Assembly: GCA_003045865.1 (NCBI GenBank)
Contig: PZPB01000002.1
Location: forward strand, 1 to 64,000
Direction: 5' to 3'
Source: Bacteroidota bacterium
GTDB taxonomy: Bacteria > Bacteroidota > Bacteroidia > Flavobacteriales > Schleiferiaceae
DNA: 64,000 nucleotides
Shown here one piece after another: positions 44,383 to 52,058 of the stretch; within the stretch, counting starts at the first letter, position 1, and every line of letters begins with the position of its first letter. Position numbers and translations under genes: made by a program. The notes under the pieces were generated by a model that saw nothing but the letters and a program-made list of their open reading frames with translations, was not told the DNA's origin and did not search any database.

Positions 44383-44655
44383 TTAAGCTACAGGCTCATC
44401 GTGCGTTATTTGCTCCATTTTTGAATTCGCTTTGCTATAGGCGCCCTTTATTTCGCCTTTTTCCTCATCAATGGTGTGGGCAATTTCATCCATCAAATTG
44501 GAGAACTTCAATTTTAGATCATTTACAGTGTTTGTGCTTTTATTGGCAATTTTAGATCTCGTATCCGACCCTTTGTGGGGGGCGAATAATACACCTAATA
44601 CTGCACCCAGACCTAGGCCTGCTGCTATTCCTGCTAATACTTTTGTTGCGCTCAT
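44383..44655 (-). CDS. YtxH domain-containing small protein
   Basis: A 90-residue protein. A glycine-rich TM helix at residues 5-25 (VLAGIAAGLGLGAVLGVLFAP) is followed by HKGSDTRSKIANKS, the PxxGxxTR motif of YtxH proteins. An amphipathic coiled helix reaches the C-terminus. The family is linked to general stress in Bacillus and is common in Flavobacteriales. It is the first gene of a three-gene cluster. Confidence 0.85.
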   Translation of the reverse strand: MSATKVLAGIAAGLGLGAVLGVLFAPHKGSDTRSKIANKSTNTVNDLKLKFSNLMDEIAHTIDEEKGEIKGAYSKANSKMEQITHDEPVA

Positions 44656-45183
44656 GGTTCTTGTTTTTATAAATTTAAAAGGAGTCTTACTGTATGGTAA
44701 GGCCTAGCTGAAAATCAGCTTTCCTTAACAAAGGTGATGCAGTAGGCAGCCTTTTATGTTATATGCTGAAGGAGGATTGTTGCATATTTCACAGATTGCA
44801 AACACTTGTTAGTGTTAGTGTTTGGGTCTTATAAAGGCATTTGAGACCTTTTGAATCATTTAGTTCTAAGGCTTAATTCTAGGTTGATGCAATCTTAAAT
44901 AAGACTTTTATCGAGAGTGATAGCTTTTGGACTTAAACTTCAGTAGAAGAGGAGTTTAACTCTAGAAATGTTAAAAAGCATCCAATAAGGTTGGTGGCTT
45001 GGAAATTATTTGTACTAATTTTTATTGAGAAAAGTGAAAATCGTCTATTTGCCAGTAGGGACAAGGCTTCTGCTTATTTTCGGTCCGGCTCTCAAAATTT
45101 TTTGTTCAAATTTTTTTCTAAAATCTAAACAAAAGGTCTAAGTTTACGTTTAACAAAAAATTAACTTTTAAACAAAAATTACT
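44656..45183. other. Intergenic region upstream of the rhodopsin gene
   Basis: This 528-bp A+T-rich stretch has no gene I can support. It must carry the divergent promoters of the YtxH-like gene and proteorhodopsin. A TAAGTTTA at 45139-45146 differs by one base from the TAnnTTTG -7 element and lies 38 bp before the rhodopsin ATG, but its -33 partner is poor. The last 90 bp are strongly A/T biased. Confidence 0.4.
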
Positions 45184-45924
45184 ATGTTGTTAGATGTACT
45201 TTCAATTCCAAAGGACGATCCCATCGCATTTACCTTTTTCACAGGTTATATGGCAATGTTAGCGGCCTCAGTTTTTTTCTTTTTTGAGCGTGGTAGTGTA
45301 GATGAAAAGTGGAAGCTTTCTTTACTAGTATCTGGATTAATTACCGGTATCGCCGCAGTCCATTATTATTATATGAGGGACTATTACGTGGCAACAGGTG
45401 AGAATCCAACTGCATTACGTTATATTGACTGGACCCTTACGGTTCCATTAATGTGTGTGGAATTTTATTTACTTACCAAAGCCGCAGGAGCAAAACTGGG
45501 TTTATTATGGAAGTTGATTTTTGCTTCAGTGTGGATGCTAGTTACCGGTTACATCGGTGAAGCTTTCAATCCAGAAGGCGGTAGTACAAGTCACTCCGTG
45601 TTGTGGGGTTTCCTTTCAACGCTTGGCTATTTATACATTTTGTATACGGCTTGGTTTGGTGAGGTTGCGAAATTGGCCGCCAATAGTGGTAACGAATCTG
45701 TGAAAACAGGTGTGCGTACTTTAGGCTGGTTCGTTCTAGTAGGTTGGGCCATTTATCCGATTGGGTACATGTGTATGCCTGGTGGCTGGTTAAATGCTGG
45801 TTTAGGCTGGGAGTCTAGTAATGTGGACTTGTTTTACAACATCGCAGATGCGATAAACAAGATTGGTTTTGGTTTAGTGGTTTATTCTATTGCCGTTTCT
45901 TCTAAGAAGAAGGTAGCAGCTTAA
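45184..45924 (+). CDS. Proteorhodopsin, green-type light-driven proton pump
   Basis: A 246-residue seven-helix retinal protein. The Schiff-base lysine is K226 in DAINKIGFG. Helix C reads RYIDWTLTVPLMCVEFYLL, giving D82 (proton acceptor), T86 and E93 (donor). This is the DTE set of outward proton pumps, not the NDQ set of sodium pumps or a chloride-pump set. H60 ahead of YYYMR matches the histidine that tunes the acceptor pKa. The spectral-tuning residue (position 105 of green proteorhodopsin) is M90, typical of green-absorbing flavobacterial forms. It is followed by blh, which makes its retinal. A hairpin terminator lies between the two. Confidence 0.97.
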   Translation: MLLDVLSIPKDDPIAFTFFTGYMAMLAASVFFFFERGSVDEKWKLSLLVSGLITGIAAVHYYYMRDYYVATGENPTALRYIDWTLTVPLMCVEFYLLTKAAGAKLGLLWKLIFASVWMLVTGYIGEAFNPEGGSTSHSVLWGFLSTLGYLYILYTAWFGEVAKLAANSGNESVKTGVRTLGWFVLVGWAIYPIGYMCMPGGWLNAGLGWESSNVDLFYNIADAINKIGFGLVVYSIAVSSKKKVAA

Positions 45925-45954
45925 GCACATCTTATCATAGTTACAAAACTAATT

Positions 45955-45985
45955 AAGGGTGCTGCTAACTAGTGGCACCCTTTTT
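45955..45985 (+). terminator. Intrinsic terminator between proteorhodopsin and blh
   Basis: AAGGGTGC (45955-45962) pairs with GCACCCTT (45975-45982) across a 12-nt loop and is followed by five T. It ends 4 bp before the blh ATG, so blh expression from the rhodopsin promoter would depend on read-through. Confidence 0.7.
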
Positions 45986-45989
45986 ATTT

Positions 45990-46898
45990 ATGCTCAAACC
46001 AACTTCCATTTTTGTTTTTTTAAACGTTGTCCTGTGGCTGTTGCAAGTTGCCATTGGGGAAATGCCCTTATGGATGCAAGTGTCTTTGGCTGGTTTTTTA
46101 ATTGCGCTGGTCGGTATTCCGCACGGAGCCATTGACCACGTTTTATTTGTAAAGAATACCAAGGCAAGTCCTTTGTTTTTTTATGGATTCTACCTTGCAT
46201 TGATAATCTTGATTGTTGTTATCTGGCTCTTGTTCCCGCAAGTAGGTCTAGTTTTGTTTTTAATTTTATCAGCCTATCATTTTGGACAATCTCAACTAAG
46301 TTCATATGGTACTGTACCTTCTTTAATGAAAGCCCTTCTTTATATTTTGTGGGGCAGTTCTATCTTGTCGGCACTTGTGGTTTATAACCAGAGCGAGATT
46401 TTCCAAATTTGTGGTGCGAATCAAGATTTATTGCAGCTGTTAGTGGTTTTTCAGTTGCCTATATTTAAACTAGTTCTCCTTTTCGCTACCCTGAGCTTTC
46501 TGCTTTTATTTATTCCATTCGCAGGGAGAATCGGTAGGAAGCATGTTGCTTTTGAGCTCTTAATCTTAGGCCTGATTCATTTGTCTTTTTTTACCCAATC
46601 TATATTGATTGGCTTTAGTATATATTTTGCAACGCTCCATTCTATGGAGGTGCTGCAAGAGGAGTTTGATTTTTTAAAGACCAAAATTATCAATTTCAAT
46701 TTTGTTCAATTTATCTGGCTATTGATGCCTTATACTCTTCTCAGTCTTTTTGGTATAGCCTTGCTCTTGATGTTATCTTACTTCACCTTTCTGCCTATGA
46801 GCGGGACATTGATTGTTTTTATTAGTATTTCAGCTCTAACCTTGCCCCATTCGGTGGTGATGGAACAATTTTATAGTGTGCTAAGGAAAAAGGTCTAA
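45990..46898 (+). CDS. blh: Brp/Blh-family beta-carotene 15,15'-dioxygenase
   Basis: A 302-residue polytopic membrane enzyme that cleaves beta-carotene into two retinal molecules, the chromophore of the rhodopsin upstream. The conserved metal-ligand histidines sit in GIPHGAIDHVLF, SAYHFGQSQ, ATLHSMEVLQEE and LPHSVVMEQFY. The ATG at 45990 is preferred. A GTG at 45972 in the same frame falls inside the terminator stem. Carotenoid synthesis genes (crtEBIY) are not in the window. Confidence 0.93.
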   Translation: MLKPTSIFVFLNVVLWLLQVAIGEMPLWMQVSLAGFLIALVGIPHGAIDHVLFVKNTKASPLFFYGFYLALIILIVVIWLLFPQVGLVLFLILSAYHFGQSQLSSYGTVPSLMKALLYILWGSSILSALVVYNQSEIFQICGANQDLLQLLVVFQLPIFKLVLLFATLSFLLLFIPFAGRIGRKHVAFELLILGLIHLSFFTQSILIGFSIYFATLHSMEVLQEEFDFLKTKIINFNFVQFIWLLMPYTLLSLFGIALLLMLSYFTFLPMSGTLIVFISISALTLPHSVVMEQFYSVLRKKV

Positions 46899-47002
46899 GG
46901 ATTTTTCTTCAGATAAGGCGCTTTACTATTTAACGTGAATTCGACAGTAGATTAGAGCCTCAGATTTTCAATGTAAGGAAAAGACTAGTCTGGATTGTGT
47001 AG

Positions 47003-47018
47003 CTGTAGCGGGCTACAG
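47003..47018. repeat. Short hairpin CTGTAGC-gg-GCTACAG
   Basis: A perfect 7-bp inverted repeat with a 2-nt centre lies 7 bp before the larger inverted-repeat element. It may belong to the same structured unit. It is not followed by T. Confidence 0.45.
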
Positions 47019-47024
47019 GAAATG

Positions 47025-47204
47025 AGCTAGATCCGGGATTTTCATTTTTATTAGAAAAATCCGTTTAGGCCCCTTCTAAAAAGCGGCTTTCCACGCCTCA
47101 GTAGCTCACAATTGCCCGCTAAGAAAGTGGAATTTTTTCTTTTTCGTTTAACTCTAATATTTGCTTAATACACAATATTAGCGCATGATCCCGGATCCAT
47201 AGCT
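47025..47204. other. Structured 180-bp element bounded by a 15-bp imperfect inverted repeat
   Basis: The ends agctagatccgggat (47025-47039) and atcccggatc-ca-tagct (47188-47204) pair over 15 bp with a 2-nt bulge. Inside are a perfect 8-bp hairpin (CTAATATT 47154-47161 with AATATTAG 47174-47181), a possible helix of 47053-47060 with 47132-47140, and AGCGG/CCGCT pairing at 47082-47086 and 47116-47120. No reading frame is evident. It could be a non-coding RNA with a closing stem and internal arms, or a small non-autonomous mobile element with terminal inverted repeats. No target-site duplication was seen. Confidence 0.5.
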
Positions 47205-47230
47205 AATTAGTCGCTTAAAAAAAAGACATA

Positions 47231-47265
47231 AAAAAATCCGGTAGATTTTGATCTCCGGATTTTTT
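47231..47265 (-). terminator. Terminator of tRNA-Val
   Basis: AAAAATCCGG-AGAT pairs with ATCT-CCGGATTTTT around a TTTG loop with a single bulged base. A long T-run follows on the minus strand, directly after the tRNA 3' end. Confidence 0.88.
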
Positions 47266-47268
47266 CTG

Positions 47269-47343
47269 TGGGCGATACTGGGTTCGAACCAGTGACCCCC
47301 TGCTTGTAAGGCAGGTGCTCTGAACCAGCTGAGCTAATCGCCC
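47269..47343 (-). tRNA. tRNA-Val (anticodon TAC)
   Basis: The minus strand folds as a cloverleaf: acceptor GGGCGAT/ATCGCCC, D arm with AGCTCAGCTGGTTCAGAGC, anticodon stem CCTGC/GCAGG with loop CTTACAA (anticodon at 47306-47308), and T arm with GGTTCGAACCC. The discriminator is A, and the CCA end is not encoded. Confidence 0.97.
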
Positions 47344-47443
47344 CGTTGTTTTGGGAGTGCAAATATAAGAGGGTTTTTCGATTTTGCTATAGCAGCAACG
47401 AAGAAAAATCAAATAAATTTCTAAGGTCTTGTTTTTAAGGGAA

Positions 47444-48430
47444 TTATTTTTCTCCTTCCCCGAAAATATAGCTTTGAACGGCTTCTCCTTCTTGTTTGAA
47501 AGCCCGCAGCATTCCCGCGGTATTAAAGGATATTATGAAATTCCCTTCCTTGTCGATACCAATCACCCCGCCGTCACCGGCTCCGGGTTTTAAGACTTCA
47601 TGTAGCACCGTGTCGGCGGCTTCCTGACTGCTTAAGCCTTGAAACTCGTAGCGTGCGCTAATTTGATAGGCTACCGCATGACGGATAAAATACTCGCCGT
47701 GGCCGGTACAGCTAATTCCCAGCGTAGCATTAGAGGCAAAGGTACCTGCACCAATGATAGGGGAATCGCCAATGCGACCATAACGCTTATTCATCATGCC
47801 GCCGGTAGAGGTACCCGCCGCTATATTGCCTTTACGATCTCTTACCACGCAGCCCACCGTGCCCATTTTAAAATCGCGAATACTATCTAAGGCGCCTTGA
47901 TGGCCCTTTATACTTTCGTGGATGCCTTTCATACGCTGGGTAACGAAATAGGAAGGATCTACTTGAGTAAGCCCATTTTGCAGACTGAAGGTATCTGCGC
48001 CAGCGCCACTGAGTAAAACATGAGGTGAGTTGTTTAGCACCGCTAAGGCGGCGGTAATAGGATTTTTGATGCAGCTTAGTCCAGCCACGGCTCCGGCATT
48101 ACCGGTTTTGCCATCCATAATAGAGGCGTCTAAAGAAGCTAGACCTTCATAAGTTAAAACTGCTCCTTTACCGGCATTGAAAAGACTGTCGTTTTCGAGC
48201 TGTTGGATAACTAGGCTTACTACTTCAATCGCCTTGGTGCCCTTTTGCAAGGCACTATCGCCTTTTGCAATGGCTTGGTGTAAAGACTGATGAAATGCTT
48301 CTATTTGTGCTTCGGAATAGTTTTCTGCTTTGAGGCCATTACCGGCCCCACCGTGAATGATAATTTGATAGTTTTTGTTTTGAGCCTGAAGGTTTAGGCC
48401 AAGTAGAAGAACAAAAAAAAGTCGCAACAT
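47444..48430 (-). CDS. iaaA: Secreted isoaspartyl peptidase / plant-type L-asparaginase
   Basis: A 328-residue Ntn-hydrolase precursor that removes isoaspartyl residues from peptides or hydrolyses asparagine. A signal peptide (MLRLFFVLLLGLNLQAQ) indicates export. The N-terminal motif IIHGGAGN and the glycine-rich NAGKGAVLTYEG are typical. Autocleavage should occur before T191 in MGTVGCVVRDRKGNIAAGTSTGG, creating the catalytic threonine. The usual R and D pocket residues appear in KRYGRIGDSPIIGAGTFA. It is a single gene between tRNA-Val and speD. Confidence 0.93.
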   Translation of the reverse strand: MLRLFFVLLLGLNLQAQNKNYQIIIHGGAGNGLKAENYSEAQIEAFHQSLHQAIAKGDSALQKGTKAIEVVSLVIQQLENDSLFNAGKGAVLTYEGLASLDASIMDGKTGNAGAVAGLSCIKNPITAALAVLNNSPHVLLSGAGADTFSLQNGLTQVDPSYFVTQRMKGIHESIKGHQGALDSIRDFKMGTVGCVVRDRKGNIAAGTSTGGMMNKRYGRIGDSPIIGAGTFASNATLGISCTGHGEYFIRHAVAYQISARYEFQGLSSQEAADTVLHEVLKPGAGDGGVIGIDKEGNFIISFNTAGMLRAFKQEGEAVQSYIFGEGEK

Positions 48431-48511
48431 AGGGGAAGGGAGATAGATTTTATTGAGCGAAGATAGTTTTTTAATAGTTCAGAAAGATCTGGTTGTCAAG
48501 GTTTAGGACGC

Positions 48512-48838
48512 TTACATAATGGCCAATTCTTCCTGCTCAATATTATCGGGCCATTGTTGATGGCAAAGTGATTTAAAGCGCTCATTCATCTCTTTGGAGC
48601 AGCCGCTCAGCTCTACGTAAGACCGTTCTTCTTCGGGATAGGTATGTAGGGCTAAATGGCTTTCGCTAAGCAACCAAATGGCGGTATAACCTTGCGGTTT
48701 AAACTGATGCTCGCTAAAGCCTACAATGCCATAACCCGCTTCGCTCAGAAATTTATGCAAATGCTTTTTCAGTAGACTGGCATCGGTTTCCAAAAGCCAA
48801 AAGCGTAAATTGTATATGCTAGTTTTTACCATTTTCAT
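48512..48838 (-). CDS. speD: Short S-adenosylmethionine decarboxylase-like protein
   Basis: A 108-residue prokaryotic-type (class 1B) AdoMet decarboxylase homologue, a little shorter than the usual 120-130. The self-processing site is intact: E59-S60-H61 in LLSESHLALHTYPEE, where S60 would become the pyruvoyl group. H65 and C80 (ELSGCS) match the processing histidine and proton-donor cysteine. The product, decarboxylated AdoMet, is the aminopropyl donor for the enzyme encoded directly upstream. Its ATG begins immediately after the speE stop codon with no gap. It is the last gene of the ten-gene envelope operon. No ornithine or arginine decarboxylase is nearby. Confidence 0.85.
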   Translation of the reverse strand: MKMVKTSIYNLRFWLLETDASLLKKHLHKFLSEAGYGIVGFSEHQFKPQGYTAIWLLSESHLALHTYPEEERSYVELSGCSKEMNERFKSLCHQQWPDNIEQEELAIM

Positions 48839-50383
48839 TTAATATAAATCCCAATTGCCTTTCAGGTAATAACGGTACAAAACAGGGTTTTGAATTTGGT
48901 TTATCGCAATGCTATCGTTCGTGGCTTCGTAAATGTTCTTACCAAAATTACACATCATTAACATCGCATCTTGGTTTAACCAACGGGTGGGAATCGTAAA
49001 CTCCATCTGCTGTAAAGCGGCTTTTAAATCTTTTTCTTCGGGCCAAGATTTTACTCCCATAACCCAGCCCCATTCGCCTAGGGTAATTACTTGGTTATGC
49101 ATTTTTTGGGTGGTGAATCCCGCCGCGGCCATGGTTTTATCGATACATAAAAAGGCTTTAGTGGCATAATAGGGACTGCCAGCTTGGGTTAGTAAAACCC
49201 CGTGTTTCTTTAGTTTTAAATGACAAAGCTGATAGAATTGTAAGGTATACAAACGGTTTAACTCCACTGAGCGTGGATCGGGTAAATCCACGATTATCGC
49301 ATCGTAATAGTTCTCTCCCTTTTCCATAAAGTTGAAGGCATCGGTATTGATGATTTCTAGTTTAGGATGGTGAAAAGCGTCTTCGTTCAGTTCGCGTAAA
49401 ATGGGATTGTATTTCCCCATATTAGTCATTACCGAGTCTAAATCTACTAAGGTGATTTTTTCAACATCGGGGTATTTTAAGATTTCTCGTACCGCACATC
49501 CGTCACCCCCACCCAGTACCAAAATATGCTTACGCTCTTGAATTATATTTAGCGCTGGATGGATTAATGGTTCGTGATATTTGTCTTCATCAATGGTGCT
49601 AAGTTGTTGGTTGCCATTAATGTAAAGCCAATAACCGTTTTTCCACTGGGTAATTACAATGCGTTGGTATTTGCTCTGCTTCTCAAAAACCACTTTGTCT
49701 TTATAACGGGCTTGTTCGCCTTGCAGAATAATAGGGCTTGCATAATAAGCGCCGGTACTAATCATTGCGAAGACGATAACGGCAGCCAAGCTTATCAGGC
49801 TTTTAGCCTTAATTTTTAAAGCGTCTTTAACCACTAAAAACAAGAGGATGGCTACCACAAAGTTTACCATTCCTAGTATAAAAGGGGTATAGGTTAAACC
49901 TAAGATGGGTAAACCGACAAAGGCGAAAAACAATCCGCCCACGAGGGAGCCTAAATAATCCTTCTCCATAACGCTGGCTACATTGATGCGCAGCGATTCG
50001 AATTCTTCGTTGAGGCGGATTACCAAGGGGATTTCGAGGCCGATTAAAATACCAATGAGAATGCTCAGTCCGTAAATAATGAGGCCCACGTATTCGGTGT
50101 ACCCCGCCGCGGTATAGGCGAAGAGGCTGGCGAATGAAACCAGAATACTGAGGCTAAATTCAATGGCGATGAATTTAACTAAAAGGTTTTCGTTAAAGTA
50201 TTTGCTAAACCTACTACCCAGTCCCATGGAGAAGAGCATTACCGAAACGATGAGCGACCATTGGGTAGCCGAATCGCCAATAAAATAGGTGGCAAGGGTA
50301 GAAAGGATGTATTCCGCCACAATGCCAGAAAGTCCCGTGGCAAATAGCGCAAGTTTTAAGACTGGTGAGCGTGAAAGTTTCAA
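48839..50383 (-). CDS. speE: Membrane-fused spermidine-synthase-like aminopropyltransferase
   Basis: A 514-residue protein. Residues 1-215 hold about six or seven TM helices, beginning PVLKLALFATGLSGIVAEY. A Rossmann-fold aminopropyltransferase domain follows. The donor-binding motif is ILVLGGGDGCAVREILKYP (about 288-305), with the acidic LVDLD next and the catalytic region IIVDLPDPRSVELNRLYTLQFY. It starts at TTG (50381-50383), 1 bp after the DUF350 gene. Such fused enzymes occur widely next to PspA or DUF350 genes. The acceptor may be putrescine, but the membrane anchor leaves another amine acceptor open. Confidence 0.88.
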   Translation of the reverse strand: MKLSRSPVLKLALFATGLSGIVAEYILSTLATYFIGDSATQWSLIVSVMLFSMGLGSRFSKYFNENLLVKFIAIEFSLSILVSFASLFAYTAAGYTEYVGLIIYGLSILIGILIGLEIPLVIRLNEEFESLRINVASVMEKDYLGSLVGGLFFAFVGLPILGLTYTPFILGMVNFVVAILLFLVVKDALKIKAKSLISLAAVIVFAMISTGAYYASPIILQGEQARYKDKVVFEKQSKYQRIVITQWKNGYWLYINGNQQLSTIDEDKYHEPLIHPALNIIQERKHILVLGGGDGCAVREILKYPDVEKITLVDLDSVMTNMGKYNPILRELNEDAFHHPKLEIINTDAFNFMEKGENYYDAIIVDLPDPRSVELNRLYTLQFYQLCHLKLKKHGVLLTQAGSPYYATKAFLCIDKTMAAAGFTTQKMHNQVITLGEWGWVMGVKSWPEEKDLKAALQQMEFTIPTRWLNQDAMLMMCNFGKNIYEATNDSIAINQIQNPVLYRYYLKGNWDLY

Positions 50384-50384
50384 T

Positions 50385-51266
50385 TTAGATACACCAAATT
50401 ATAAGCATGGATCCACCAATATAGCCTAAGGCTTCTATCAGGGCTGCGCCCGAATTGGGGGTTTCTTGGTTCGCGATTTCATCACTTAAATTCTGACCTG
50501 GCAATAAGATTTTATCTACCAAAGTGCGAATAAGCGGTAAAATAATAATACCAATACCTGCTTCGTAGCCCACTTCCATTAGTGTATCCACCCAATTGTC
50601 GAAATTACCCATTAGGCCGTTTCTAATTAAATTGGCCATGGCGATAATTAGTCCCGCGTAGGCAATGCCCGCGGCCACATTATCTTTTTCAATTTCCTCG
50701 TGAATATCGTAAGGAACTAATTTGTTGTAAAGGGCGGTGCTAATTAAAATTAGAACTTGGCCCAAAACCCAGTATAGTAGGGCGGTGTAAATTCCGAAAA
50801 GCAAGTTGCCACTTTCACCGGTTATGGCGCCGAAAATGATTAATCCCGAACCTAGGTAATTAGCCCCTTCGATAATACCCATCCCGGCATTGCGGTCCTC
50901 GGTAATTTCCTTCCAAATCGAAAATTTAGAAAGGGTAATTTTATCCATTATGGTAGAGGAGAGGTTTAAAAGAAGAATGGCAAGTAAGCCAAAAATCCCC
51001 ATGTCCACCAAGTCAACTAGCAGTCCATTTGACTCGCCGTAAATTGCGCTACCTACCGCTAGTATCAGTCCTGCGAAATAACCCACATAGGCAAAGCTGA
51101 AAGCGAGGTTGTCTTTTTCAACCAGTTCATTACTAAAGTTAATTTTATTCTTGCGCAGCTTAAATGCCCACTTTCCAATAAAGAGTAAAATTAGGGAGCT
51201 ACTGAGGTAAATGAGAAAAAGCAAAAAGGAGTTAAGCCATTCGTTTGCTACAAGTTCGGTTGTCAT
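50385..51266 (-). CDS. DUF350 membrane protein with internal duplication
   Basis: A 293-residue protein with about eight TM helices. Four similar segments recur at roughly 70-75 residue spacing: EKDNLAFSFAYVGYFAGLIL, TEDRNAGMGIIEGANYLGSG, EKDNVAAGIAYAGLIIAMAN and ETPNSGAALIEALGYIGGSM. Each has the acidic/polar-N-x-A opening of DUF350, giving two tandem DUF350 units. E. coli YjfL is a single-unit member in a PspA-type operon. The function of DUF350 is unknown. It lies between the lipoprotein (19 bp) and speE (1 bp). Confidence 0.85.
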   Translation of the reverse strand: MTTELVANEWLNSFLLFLIYLSSSLILLFIGKWAFKLRKNKINFSNELVEKDNLAFSFAYVGYFAGLILAVGSAIYGESNGLLVDLVDMGIFGLLAILLLNLSSTIMDKITLSKFSIWKEITEDRNAGMGIIEGANYLGSGLIIFGAITGESGNLLFGIYTALLYWVLGQVLILISTALYNKLVPYDIHEEIEKDNVAAGIAYAGLIIAMANLIRNGLMGNFDNWVDTLMEVGYEAGIGIIILPLIRTLVDKILLPGQNLSDEIANQETPNSGAALIEALGYIGGSMLIIWCI

Positions 51267-51285
51267 ATTGCTGTTTTTTGCTTAA

Positions 51286-52053
51286 TTATTTTCCGCCACC
51301 AAAACCACGTCCGCGACTGCTAGAGCTACTACGATAACGCGAAGAAGAACGCGAGTTTCTACTGCTAGTTCTGCTGCTACTGCGTTGTACTTTGCTACGC
51401 ACATTTTGTTTAAAAGTGGTGGGTTTCCGGTTCCAGGTAGAGGTGCTACTGCGATTGGTATTGTGGCTGCCAGTAGTGCCGAAGCGAGTGCCCCCATTGG
51501 AGCTTGTTCCGTAATAGGTTCTGCCCGAAGGATAATAATTGCGACGATAATCGTTCCAGCCGCCTCGGTAAATAGGTGACATGCCATAACCTAATACAGA
51601 ACGTAGCATGGCGTATTTGCCATAGAATTCCCAGAAGCTATTGCCATCCGAACCTTGGTTCCATTTTCCGTACTTCTCGTTGCCAACATAATTATTGTAA
51701 CCGGGAGGTGCTACTTTCTTCTCCACTTCCCCATCTACCTTAGTGACAAGCGCCATGCCCATATTGTCGATATTGCTATTGAAATAGGCGTCGCTTACTT
51801 GCAGCCAATCGGTGGTTTCTGAAACTAAAGTATCTTGAAAACTATCCTCTTTAAGGATGCGGTACTGATGCAAGTACTTTTCACTACTCTCATCGTAGTT
51901 CATGTCGTAAAGCATAATGCTGTAGTTCGGTACTTCAGTCATTTTTTTTACTAAATCGTCGATGGGGTTTTTCTCGTAAACCGGGGTATTAGGTCCGCAA
52001 GCACTAATTAAAAATAAGCTTGCTAAAAGACTGAAATAATGATAGATGCGCAT
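51286..52053 (-). CDS. Lipoprotein with Arg/Ser-rich C-terminus
   Basis: A 255-residue lipoprotein with signal and lipobox LFLISAC (C19). The central part (residues 30-150) has GKWNQGSDGNSFWEFYGKYAMLRSVLG, followed by a Tyr/Gly-rich stretch (YRGGWNDYRRNYYPSGRTYYG). The last 65 residues are dominated by Ser, Arg and Asn (SSSRTSSRNSRSSSRYRSSS) and end in GRGFGGGK. The tail is strongly basic and probably disordered. It could contact anionic lipid, peptidoglycan or nucleic acid, but this is inference. Similar small basic-tail proteins accompany DUF350/DUF4178 genes elsewhere. It overlaps no neighbour (5 bp to the DUF4178-like gene). Confidence 0.75.
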   Translation of the reverse strand: MRIYHYFSLLASLFLISACGPNTPVYEKNPIDDLVKKMTEVPNYSIMLYDMNYDESSEKYLHQYRILKEDSFQDTLVSETTDWLQVSDAYFNSNIDNMGMALVTKVDGEVEKKVAPPGYNNYVGNEKYGKWNQGSDGNSFWEFYGKYAMLRSVLGYGMSPIYRGGWNDYRRNYYPSGRTYYGTSSNGGTRFGTTGSHNTNRSSTSTWNRKPTTFKQNVRSKVQRSSSRTSSRNSRSSSRYRSSSSSRGRGFGGGK

Positions 52054-52058
52054 GGTTC

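Noticed and set aside
45184..45924. Sodium-pumping (NDQ) or chloride-pumping rhodopsin
   Set aside because: Helix C has D82, T86 and E93, the proton-pump set.
47025..47204. tmRNA, SRP RNA or RNase P RNA
   Set aside because: The conserved cores of these RNAs (tRNA-like ends, GNAR tetraloops, P4 helix) are not visible.
51282..51587. A 101-residue minus-strand frame rich in Ala and Val
   Set aside because: It is the shifted reading of the Arg/Ser-rich tail of the lipoprotein gene, whose repeats produce an Ala-rich shadow.
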